Positions 58,198 through 64,000 of a stretch of DNA of 64,000 bases are shown here, one piece after another. Every line of letters begins with the position of its first letter. Within the stretch, counting starts at the first letter, position 1. This stretch comes from Gallaecimonas kandeliae. GTDB lineage: Bacteria > Pseudomonadota > Gammaproteobacteria > Enterobacterales > Gallaecimonadaceae. Location: the NCBI RefSeq assembly GCF_030450055.1, contig NZ_CP118480.1:3719501-3783500 (forward strand), written 5' to 3'. The notes beneath the pieces are model-generated. The model saw nothing but the letters and a program-made list of their open reading frames with translations, did no database searches and was not told where the DNA came from. A program made the position numbers and the translations under genes.

Positions 58198-59379
58198 CTA
58201 TGCCATGTCCATCAATTCAGATTCCGGAATCTTCAGCAATGCCTCTCGCAAAGGCTGATACAGGCTCATTCCCAACTCCGTTAAGTACTGCCGGTTCTGC
58301 TCCAGACCAACTGATAGTTCACGCATGTAATAAATTGCCTTTTTGTCCCTGTCTCCAAGCGCCTTCTCTAGGCCAGCCGCCCTCAATGAAGAATAGGCCA
58401 ACATGACATTGCCAAAAGCATGGTAGCCAGTCAGAAGCAGGAAGAGCGGTCTTTCCTTGTCCTTCAATGGCGAATAAACGGTAGGAGCATCCTCGGTTAC
58501 CAGAGATTCCAGACAAAATGCCAAGTTGAAGTATTGATGGGAGCACTCATGAATCAACATTTCAAGCGTTTCAAAGGGAGAAGCGGGGCAGGCAATCTCT
58601 ATGGCACCGAAACGATAACGAATAGAGGCACTTGCCAAAGTATCTGCAGCCGGCCTTTGGATTGGAACAACCTCGTGCAGGACATTCCTTATCCAGTGTC
58701 CATATTGAGGTACATAGCGGTCAGCCAACGCCAAGGCCTCTTGGACCTGGGCAACCATGCCTTCGCCTTCGCCTTCGCAAGGACAATTAACCGCGTCCAC
58801 CCAATATGACCAAAAGTCCTGATTCAAGCTCCCCAAAGTCCCGTAACCCACTCGCGATGGTTCTATCACGACTTCATCTTGGCTGGTGGTACCGATCAAA
58901 CGCCCCCCTACATACTGGCGCTTTACAGCCATAACCGTAGAGCCATCCGTATCCAACACCTCTAGGCTATTCTGACAAGCGAGGGCCCGATAGTGCCCGG
59001 GAGGTAAAATCTTGCCTTGCAGGAGTAGGCCGCTCCTGCATTCAAAGTCCATGGATAAGTCGTCGATAAGGCCGGTCAAATAGGCAGTCAGTAAAAACTG
59101 GGTCCTGAGTTCAAGTACGGTTTCCCAATCAACTGAATCCAGCCCAAATGCCTTCAACAGGCACCCCACTTCCGGCCGCCAGAAAGGTTTGCCAGGGTCG
59201 ACCCGCTCCAACTGCAATAAGGCATCGGCGATAACTACATCCTCACCACCTTGGAACTGCCGCAGTAACTTTTGGATCTTGGCTCCCGCCTTCTGCAATT
59301 GGTGTGCAGAAAGCAACCCTACGAGCTCAATGTTGTCTTCATCGGACACAGGTAACGAAAACTGGGGTATTTCAGCCAC
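58198..59379 (-). CDS. HExxH-motif protein, putative peptide beta-hydroxylase
   Basis: This 393-residue protein starts with GTG (AAGGA upstream) 15 bp after the radical SAM gene. The N-terminal half is helical and of unclear role. The C-terminal part carries HECSH (277-281), then YSPLKDKERP and GYHAF with His320, matching the TIGR04267-type HExxH maturases, which I recall being named alpha-ketoglutarate HExxH peptide beta-hydroxylases. Classical zinc peptidases also use HExxH, but the ERP and GYHAF pieces favour the peptide-modifying family. Predicted role: hydroxylating beta carbons of the core peptide, probably at or near His. A (CTTCGC)3 tract codes for its GEGEGEG run. Confidence 0.72.
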   Translation of the reverse strand: MAEIPQFSLPVSDEDNIELVGLLSAHQLQKAGAKIQKLLRQFQGGEDVVIADALLQLERVDPGKPFWRPEVGCLLKAFGLDSVDWETVLELRTQFLLTAYLTGLIDDLSMDFECRSGLLLQGKILPPGHYRALACQNSLEVLDTDGSTVMAVKRQYVGGRLIGTTSQDEVVIEPSRVGYGTLGSLNQDFWSYWVDAVNCPCEGEGEGMVAQVQEALALADRYVPQYGHWIRNVLHEVVPIQRPAADTLASASIRYRFGAIEIACPASPFETLEMLIHECSHQYFNLAFCLESLVTEDAPTVYSPLKDKERPLFLLLTGYHAFGNVMLAYSSLRAAGLEKALGDRDKKAIYYMRELSVGLEQNRQYLTELGMSLYQPLREALLKIPESELMDMA

Positions 59380-59394
59380 GGCTATGTTTCCTTA

Positions 59395-60651
59395 CTATAC
59401 ATGGACACGCAGAATTTCATTGCCCTTATCTACAACTTGGACAATGTTTGTATTTAGGCCATCTCGGGCAGAGTAAGTGGGCTCCTTGGAAAGGACGTCA
59501 CTCATTTCTTCCAATGTAAGTCCTTTATCGGACAAGTATTGAGCAATAGAGGTATGAATAAAGTCCATTGTCTTACAGAAGACCGTCTTATCCTTGAACC
59601 CCTCAGCCTTCTTATAGCGATTGAACAAGGCTCCTCCCCGGCAGGATCGGTACCACTCACACCCTTCACAAGCATCCGGCTTTTCGTCAACGGCCTTTAT
59701 TAATGATTGCCAAAGTTCCGAGTGGAGGAATTGGTTAAGGGAGGTATTAAAGATATTAACTTCCTTGTTCAGCAGGGTACCATCCAGTGACAGAATATTG
59801 TCATCGACTCCCAACTGTCCTTCGCTGCTGACATTGATTATATTGTGCTGCATGGCCTTATGCTCATCGACACGCCCTGCATATTGTTCCGACATCAGCA
59901 TCCCAAATATTCGATTAAGAGTGTTTATGTAGAGCTTTCCACCCTTCTGTTGGGTGGACCAGTAATCTATTACGCCCTTGAAATAATCTATCCACTTATC
60001 CTGCTGGGACAAAATATTGCTGTCATGACCTTCTCTTGGAAAAAGAAGGTCAAAATTATGAAGGCCAAGCTCCTGGTGCATATGTTTAACCAGCTCGGCA
60101 CCGTTGTAATCGACGTTAGCGACACAAAGAGCCCCCGTAGATGGGATCCTTCCCTGCTTGGCTGCATCCGAGAGGATACGTATCCCTCTCACCGTCTCCT
60201 CATAACTGCCCTTGCCATTGTGATCGATTCTATTCTTATCATGTATATCTTTAGGTCCATCGACACTGACACCAACATGAACCTGATATTTTTCAAATAT
60301 ATTTACCCACTCATCATCTATTAAAGTGCCGTTTGTCTGGCACATTAATTTTAAAGAGCAATAAGGAGAGAGTCCATCAGATAGAATCTTGCATATTTTC
60401 TCAAAATGGCTTTTTTTCATCAGTAATGGCTCGCCTCCATGCAACCCTATATTTACCGATTCAAGTCCAACATCATCGATGGCATTCTTTACAAAAACAA
60501 CCAGCTGCTCCACAGTCGAAGTTTTAATAACTGCAGTGTTCTCCTTGTAGGTATCCATTTCCTGAAAGAAGAAATAGCAGTATCGACAGGCTAGGTTACA
60601 TCTCTCTGATATTTTCAGAACGATATCTATTCCCTTCCGTGGCGCCGGCAT
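59395..60651 (-). CDS. Radical SAM/SPASM peptide maturase, cyclophane-forming type
   Basis: This 418-residue enzyme has the radical SAM cluster CNLACRYC (Cys18, Cys22, Cys25) and GGEP (72-75). A SPASM-type segment at 328-359 reads CEGCEWYRSCRGG and ends in VFC, giving Cys328, Cys331, Cys337 and Cys359. It resembles maturases that build cyclophane cross-links in triceptides (XyeB-like). With the precursor upstream, the predicted reaction is carbon-carbon bond formation between the His ring and the beta carbon of a nearby residue in each HxS unit. This is inference; thioether formation is the other possibility. GGAG precedes its ATG. Confidence 0.85.
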   Translation of the reverse strand: MPAPRKGIDIVLKISERCNLACRYCYFFFQEMDTYKENTAVIKTSTVEQLVVFVKNAIDDVGLESVNIGLHGGEPLLMKKSHFEKICKILSDGLSPYCSLKLMCQTNGTLIDDEWVNIFEKYQVHVGVSVDGPKDIHDKNRIDHNGKGSYEETVRGIRILSDAAKQGRIPSTGALCVANVDYNGAELVKHMHQELGLHNFDLLFPREGHDSNILSQQDKWIDYFKGVIDYWSTQQKGGKLYINTLNRIFGMLMSEQYAGRVDEHKAMQHNIINVSSEGQLGVDDNILSLDGTLLNKEVNIFNTSLNQFLHSELWQSLIKAVDEKPDACEGCEWYRSCRGGALFNRYKKAEGFKDKTVFCKTMDFIHTSIAQYLSDKGLTLEEMSDVLSKEPTYSARDGLNTNIVQVVDKGNEILRVHV

Positions 60652-60776
60652 AAAAAACTCCTATTCTTTGAATTTATTAATTCTTACTGTCATGTCGCGA
60701 ACAGACCCTGACGTGTCCTGCCGATAGATGAATAGATCATGGCAAGCAACACCCCATTCCTTAGGTATCACGCTCA

Positions 60777-60798
60777 CCCCATGTTTTCTGACATGGGG
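60777..60798 (-). other. Second hairpin in the precursor-maturase gap
   Basis: On the minus strand CCCCATGT-CAGAAA-ACATGGGG forms an 8-bp perfect stem. No T run follows. It could stabilise the processed 5' end of the maturase mRNA. Confidence 0.5.
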
Positions 60799-60804
60799 GC
60801 AGCC

Positions 60805-60840
60805 ATAAAAAGGTATGGACAAGCGCCATACCTTTAAAAA
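60805..60840 (-). terminator. Attenuator-like terminator after the precursor gene
   Basis: On the minus strand AAAGGTATGG-CGCTTGT-CCATACCTTT is a perfect 10-bp stem that runs into TTTTT and is preceded by an A/T-rich stretch. It sits 20-50 bp after the precursor stop, so it would make precursor RNA much more abundant than maturase RNA. Confidence 0.65.
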
Positions 60841-60861
60841 TAAAGACACTCTACAAATGTC

Positions 60862-61044
60862 TTAGAGTTGTGACTTTTCGGCACCAGTTGACAGGTGGCC
60901 AGATGCATGGCCAGAGCCATGGGCAGAACCGTGGATCATGGCGCCGCTGATCATTTCCAGATGCTCTTCCCTCAATTCAACGATTTCATTTTGCTTCTCA
61001 GAAGAGACGTTCAGGCGCTGAGCCAGTTTTTCTTGCAGTTTCAT
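60862..61044 (-). CDS. RiPP precursor peptide with four His-Xaa-Ser units
   Basis: This 60-residue peptide (AAGGGA 6 bp upstream of the ATG) has a helical charged leader, ending in a double-glycine-type motif: Leu24, Leu29, Ile32, Gly34 and Ala35 take the -12, -7, -4, -2 and -1 positions. Cleavage by C39 after Ala35 leaves a 25-residue core. The core holds HGS, HGS, HAS and HLS at 38-40, 42-44, 46-48 and 50-52, exactly 4 residues apart, and ends GAEKSQL without Cys. It is the natural substrate for the maturase, HExxH protein and exporter that follow. Confidence 0.85.
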   Translation of the reverse strand: MKLQEKLAQRLNVSSEKQNEIVELREEHLEMISGAMIHGSAHGSGHASGHLSTGAEKSQL

Positions 61045-61393
61045 AACATTCCCTTTTTTGATGAGTTTAAAGATACCGACACTCCATAAGACGGCAACAA
61101 AACGCTAACAACCAAGAGAGTCAGGTGTCAACATTGGATCACAAAATAACCTATTGTTTCGCAACTCGTCGTACCTCACGATACCGATAAGGGGATCATC
61201 CCACGCCAAATAGCCATACAGACGTCCACACAGCAACATGATGTCAGGATCCTTCTACGATGCTCAGTCCAGCCAGGCCCCACTCCCTTGTACGCTTAGC
61301 ATGGACAAGCGGGCCGGTACCGACGACTCTTGCCCTGGGCTGCTCCCCCCTCGTGATGGGGAACCAGCAAAAAATAGCGTTGTCCGAGCCACC
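61045..61393. other. Divergent intergenic region
   Basis: This 349-bp stretch separates the precursor and acpH starts. Its left part, to about 61240, is AT-rich like the peptide operon; the rest is GC-rich like the chromosome, so the island border probably falls inside it. No convincing gene or inverted repeat is seen apart from the tentative minus-strand promoter. Confidence 0.5.
61102..61131 (-). promoter_or_regulatory. Possible promoter of the peptide operon
   Basis: On the minus strand a perfect -35 TTGACA (61126-61131) is followed after 18 bp by TAGCGT (61102-61107), a weak -10. It lies about 60 bp before the precursor start. Confidence 0.3.
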
Positions 61394-61889
61394 ATGAACT
61401 TCCTGGCCCACCTGCATATTGCCGACCATTGCGACAGCAGCCTGCTGGGCAACCTGCTGGGCGACTTCGTGAAGGGGGAGCCCCAGGCGCAGCTGGCGCC
61501 GAAACTGGCGGCCGGGGTGATGCTGCACCGCTTCGTGGACTCCTACAGCGACAGCCATCGGCTCACCCGGGCCGCCAAGGAGCTGTTCCCGGGCCGGGCC
61601 AGGCGCTTCTCGCCCATAGCCCTGGACATGTTCTGGGACCACTGCCTGGCAAGGCGCTGGGCCGATTTCCACCCAGAGTCCCTGCGCGCCTTCTGCCAAA
61701 ATGCGGAGCTGCTGATCCAAGGTGAGCACAGTGGCGACTTACCGCCCCGCTACCTGCAGGTCTCGGCCAGCATGTGGCGAAACCGCTGGCTCGAATCCTA
61801 CCGGGACTTTGCCACCGTCGAGCTGGCTCTGGAGCGCATGTCGGGGCGCAGCCCCAGGATGGCCGAGCTGGTAACTTGCTTCCCTTACC

Positions 61890-61898
61890 TGGAACAAG
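61890..61898 (+). repeat. Target-site duplication, left copy
   Basis: TGGAACAAG precedes the left end of the first IS and is repeated at 62947-62955. The 9-bp length is as expected for IS903-group elements. Confidence 0.95.
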
Positions 61899-61916
61899 GG
61901 CGTTGTTTCCCAAATC
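61899..61916 (+). repeat. Left terminal inverted repeat of IS copy 1
   Basis: GGCGTTGTTTCCCAAATC pairs with the complement of 62929-62946. Confidence 0.93.
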
Positions 61917-61975
61917 CGGTGAACCAATCCGCCTGACTGTGATCCGATCCCCGACGTATCGATGGGGAACAGCAG

Positions 61976-62890
61976 ATGGGTCAGGCTAAACGCACTATCA
62001 CCAATTGGGCAGACTACAACCGCGCCTTGGTTAACCGAGGCTCATTAACCTTCTGGATGGATGAAGCGGCTACCCGCCATTGGCATTGCCAACAGCATCA
62101 CGGCGGTCGGGGTCGTGGTTTCGAATACAGCGACACCGCCATCGAGACAGCGCTGATGCTCAAGGGCCTGTTCGACCTGCCGCTGCGTGCCTTGGAAGGC
62201 TTTATCAACTCGCTATTCCAGTTGATGGAACTGCCGTTGACCTCGCCCAGTTACAGCTGCATCAGCAAGCGCGCCAAGACGGTCAACATCCGCTACCGCC
62301 TGCCCAGCAAGGGCCCAGTTGCCCACCTGGTTATCGACGCCACCGGGCTCAAGGTCTAAGGCGAAGGGGAGTGGAAGCAACGCAAGTACGGCAAGGAGAA
62401 GCGCCGTGTCTGGCGCAAGCTACACCTGGCCGTCGATGCGCAGACCCATGAGGCTATCGCCGCCGAAGTCAGCCTGGAAAACGTCGGTGATAGCGAGGTA
62501 CTGCCCGGCCTGCTCAATCCTCTGCGCCGCCGTATCGACCAAGTCAGCGCCGACGGGGCTTACGACAGCAGAGCCTGCCACCGGCTACTGCAAAGAAAAG
62601 GCGCCAAAGCCAGCATCCCGCCTCGCAAGACAGCGGGGTACTGGGAGCAAGGTCACCCAAGGAACGAGGCAGTGGCGGCGCTGAAAGCCGGGCAACTGGC
62701 CGAGTGGAAAAGGGAAAGCGGCTATCACCAACGCTCAAAAGCGGAAACGGCTATGTCGCGATACAAGCAGCTCATCAGCCCGAAGCTGAGTCTGCGCGAC
62801 TACAACGGCCAAGTGGCAGAGGCTTTGGCTGGGGTGAAGGTGATGAACAAAATGCTGGGCCTCGGCATGCCTGTTCGCCAGGTCAGTTAA
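61976..62890 (+). pseudogene. IS5-family transposase, nonsense codon
   Basis: The frame would encode 304 residues with the IS903-like start MGQAKRTITNWADYN and DDE residues in HLVIDATG, ADGAYDS and KAETAMSRYK. Codon 128 (62357-62359) is TAA where the second copy has TAT, so translation stops early. Further small differences from copy 2 include a G for C near 62370 and an Arg for Ser codon in ADGAYDSRA. Loss of function is probable unless supplied in trans by copy 2. Confidence 0.92.
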
Positions 62891-62928
62891 GGGCAGCAAG
62901 CCCTTTAGGAGCAGGCTTTCCAGGCTCT

Positions 62929-62946
62929 GATTTGATCAACAACGCC
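62929..62946 (-). repeat. Right terminal inverted repeat of IS copy 1
   Basis: Its complement reads GGCGTTGTTGATCAAATC, 15 of 18 identical to the left end. Confidence 0.93.
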
Positions 62947-62955
62947 TGGAACAAG
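62947..62955 (+). repeat. Target-site duplication, right copy
   Basis: TGGAACAAG is the exact repeat of 61890-61898; acpH continues from here. Confidence 0.95.
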
Positions 62956-63130
62956 GCTATGACCGGCTTTGGCAGCTCTTTGGCGAGCTCTACCCAGAGG
63001 TGTTGGCCGCCGCCAGGGAAAGGGCCCTGGGTGGGCTCGGCAGCACAACGAATGAACAAAATAGATAACTCCCTGTCTCTATACGCATAGCTTCACCCTA
63101 GTTCCCAATACCTAACAGGTGATTTTGTTT

Positions 63131-63197
63131 ATGGACAAACTAAGAAAAGCCTTATTGATTGGCATGGCAATGCTCCTCACCTCGTGCAGCAGCAGTA
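63131..63197 (+). pseudogene. Small lipoprotein gene cut by the second IS
   Basis: The ATG at 63131 encodes a lipoprotein signal (ALLIGMAMLLTSC, then SSS) before the second IS begins at 63198. The right part is outside the window, so only about 22 residues of the original protein are visible and its function is unknown. Confidence 0.7.
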
Positions 63198-64000
63198 GGC
63201 GTTGTTTCCCAAATCCGGTGAACCAATCCGCCTGACTGTGATCCGATCCCCGACGTATCGATGGGGAACAGCAGATGGGTCAGGCTAAACGCACTATCAC
63301 CAATTGGGCAGACTACAACCGCGCCTTGGTTAACCGAGGCTCATTAACCTTCTGGATGGATGAAGCGGCTACCCGCCATTGGCATTGCCAACAGCATCAC
63401 GGCGGTCGGGGTCGTGGTTTCGAATACAGCGACACCGCCATCGAGACAGCGCTGATGCTCAAGGGCCTGTTCGACCTGCCGCTGCGTGCCTTGGAAGGCT
63501 TTATCAACTCGCTATTCCAGTTGATGGAACTGCCGTTGACCTCGCCCAGTTACAGCTGCATCAGCAAGCGCGCCAAGACGGTCAACATCCGCTACCGCCT
63601 GCCCAGCAAGGGCCCAGTTGCCCACCTGGTTATCGACGCCACCGGGCTCAAGGTCTATGGCGAAGGCGAGTGGAAGCAACGCAAGTACGGCAAGGAGAAG
63701 CGCCGTGTCTGGCGCAAGCTACACCTGGCCGTCGATGCGCAGACCCATGAGGCTATCGCCGCCGAAGTCAGCCTGGAAAACGTCGGTGATAGCGAGGTAC
63801 TGCCCGGCCTGCTCAATCCTCTGCGCCGCCGTATCGACCAAGTCAGCGCCGACGGGGCTTACGACAGCAGCGCCTGCCACCGGCTACTGCAAAGAAAAGG
63901 CGCCAAAGCCAGCATCCCGCCTCGCAAGACAGCGGGGTACTGGGAGCAAGGTCACCCAAGGAACGAGGCAGTGGCGGCGCTGAAAGCCGGGCAACTGGCC
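63198..64000 (+). mobile_element. IS903-group insertion sequence, copy 2, cut by the window edge
   Basis: It begins with the same left end as copy 1, in the same orientation, exactly 1299 bp further on. If full length it would end near 64245. The right end and target duplication are outside the window. Confidence 0.95.
63275..64000 (+). CDS. IS5-family transposase, partial at window edge
   Basis: The frame from ATG 63275 is open to the end of the window (242 codons). The first two acidic DDE residues are seen in HLVIDATGLKVYGEGEW and ADGAYDSSA; the third lies outside. It has TAT where copy 1 has a stop, so this is the copy most likely to supply active transposase. Confidence 0.93.
   Translation, partial: MGQAKRTITNWADYNRALVNRGSLTFWMDEAATRHWHCQQHHGGRGRGFEYSDTAIETALMLKGLFDLPLRALEGFINSLFQLMELPLTSPSYSCISKRAKTVNIRYRLPSKGPVAHLVIDATGLKVYGEGEWKQRKYGKEKRRVWRKLHLAVDAQTHEAIAAEVSLENVGDSEVLPGLLNPLRRRIDQVSADGAYDSSACHRLLQRKGAKASIPPRKTAGYWEQGHPRNEAVAALKAGQLA

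Larger units (their letters stand above)
51108..61044 (-). other. RiPP biosynthesis and export operon (AT-richer island)
   Basis: Eight genes read in the minus direction, with gaps of at most about 210 bp, form one unit: precursor, radical SAM/SPASM maturase, HExxH enzyme, mini-adaptor, C39 exporter, adaptor, ATPase and permease. Base composition is lower in GC than outside: bases 57001-57060 hold 24 G or C of 60, against 41 of 60 at 4021-4080. The left border falls near 51100 and the right near 61240. Start codons vary (GTG for the HExxH gene), and no integrase is seen at either edge. Confidence 0.85.
61899..62946 (+). mobile_element. IS5-family (IS903-group) insertion sequence, copy 1
   Basis: This 1048-bp element has 18-bp ends that match at 15 of 18 positions: GGCGTTGTTTCCCAAATC on the left (61899-61916) and the complement of 62929-62946 on the right. 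It carries a single transposase gene, is flanked by a 9-bp duplication, and lies inside acpH. The transposase start (AKRTITNWADYN) resembles IS903 closely. A nonsense codon disables its transposase. Confidence 0.95.
61394..63068 (+). pseudogene. acpH: ACP phosphodiesterase, interrupted by an insertion sequence
   Basis: The ATG at 61394 starts MNFLAHLHIAD, the AcpH start, with GNLLGDFVKG following; AcpH removes the phosphopantetheine arm from acyl carrier protein. The frame reaches Gln168 and is then broken at 61899 by an IS. Beyond the IS it resumes in frame from 62955 and ends with TAA at 63066-63068. Removing the IS and one 9-bp duplication restores a protein of about 205 residues, near the usual length. 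As it stands, translation ends in IS sequence at 61936 with 12 foreign residues. Confidence 0.9.

Noticed and set aside
58761-58778. CTTCGC triple repeat as a phase-variation tract
   Set aside because: Unit length is 6 bp, so slippage keeps the frame and only changes a GE dipeptide count.
60661-60849. A 62-codon open frame (GTG start) between the precursor and maturase genes
   Set aside because: It covers both hairpins, has no ribosome-binding site and no recognisable family; its first codons are the terminator stem itself.
59395-61044. Naming the locus a classical His-Xaa-Ser (Hxs) system
   Set aside because: HxsB, HxsC and HxsD are not present, the maturase is single and SPASM-type, and the repeat period differs.
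61899-64000. Composite transposon carrying the peptide operon
   Set aside because: Both IS copies lie on one side of the operon, and only 251 bp sits between them. Copy 1 has its own target duplication, so it moved alone.

Overview
The window is a stretch of a GC-rich gammaproteobacterial chromosome. The evidence is the mix of genes: a tRNA cluster arranged like argX-hisR-proM, rep, ccoG-srkA-dsbA, ubiK, comM, speA, nhaD, DUF2959/DUF2799 lipoproteins and many GGDEF/EAL proteins. I think of an Alteromonadales/Gallaecimonas-like marine bacterium, but no rRNA is present and the genus is inference.

Layout. 1-9.6 kb: dtd, a prolyl iminopeptidase and a YihY-type membrane protein, then a lipoprotein, an M16 peptidase, two DUF2799 paralogues, an M17 aminopeptidase and a small secreted protein. 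9.6-17.3 kb: a sensor kinase with an EAL response regulator, two acyltransferases and speA. 17.4-27.8 kb: speE, pncA-pncB (NAD salvage), comM, a very large beta-propeller/PAS/GGDEF/EAL protein, nhaD and ubiK. 27.8-37.8 kb: a TetR-adaptor-RND efflux operon, rep, a GAF/GGDEF/degenerate-EAL protein and a cytochrome c5. 38.0-38.3 kb: tRNA-Arg, tRNA-His and tRNA-Pro behind one promoter. 38.4-51.0 kb: an RcsF-like lipoprotein, two DsbA paralogues, srkA-ccoG, an MFS transporter, an MBL/beta-CASP protein, a diguanylate cyclase, small proteins, a DUF885 peptidase and a divergent SDR/LysR pair.

51.1-61.05 kb is the most interesting part: an AT-richer operon read on the minus strand that looks like a complete ribosomally synthesised, post-translationally modified peptide (RiPP) locus. 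It runs in order: a 60-aa precursor with a double-glycine-type (GA) leader and a core holding four His-Xaa-Ser units in a strict 4-residue period; two hairpins that could act as an attenuator; a radical SAM/SPASM maturase; an HExxH protein resembling the alpha-ketoglutarate-dependent HExxH peptide beta-hydroxylases; a 138-aa membrane protein like the N-terminus of an HlyD adaptor; a C39-peptidase ABC exporter; and a MacA/MacB-like trio (adaptor, ATPase, double-length permease). The working model is His-centred cross-linking by the radical SAM enzyme, beta-hydroxylation, leader cleavage by the C39 domain, and export.

61.2-64 kb is damaged by insertion sequences. An IS903-group IS5-family element with a perfect 9-bp target duplication splits acpH, and its transposase carries a nonsense codon. 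A second copy without that mutation splits a small lipoprotein gene and runs off the window.
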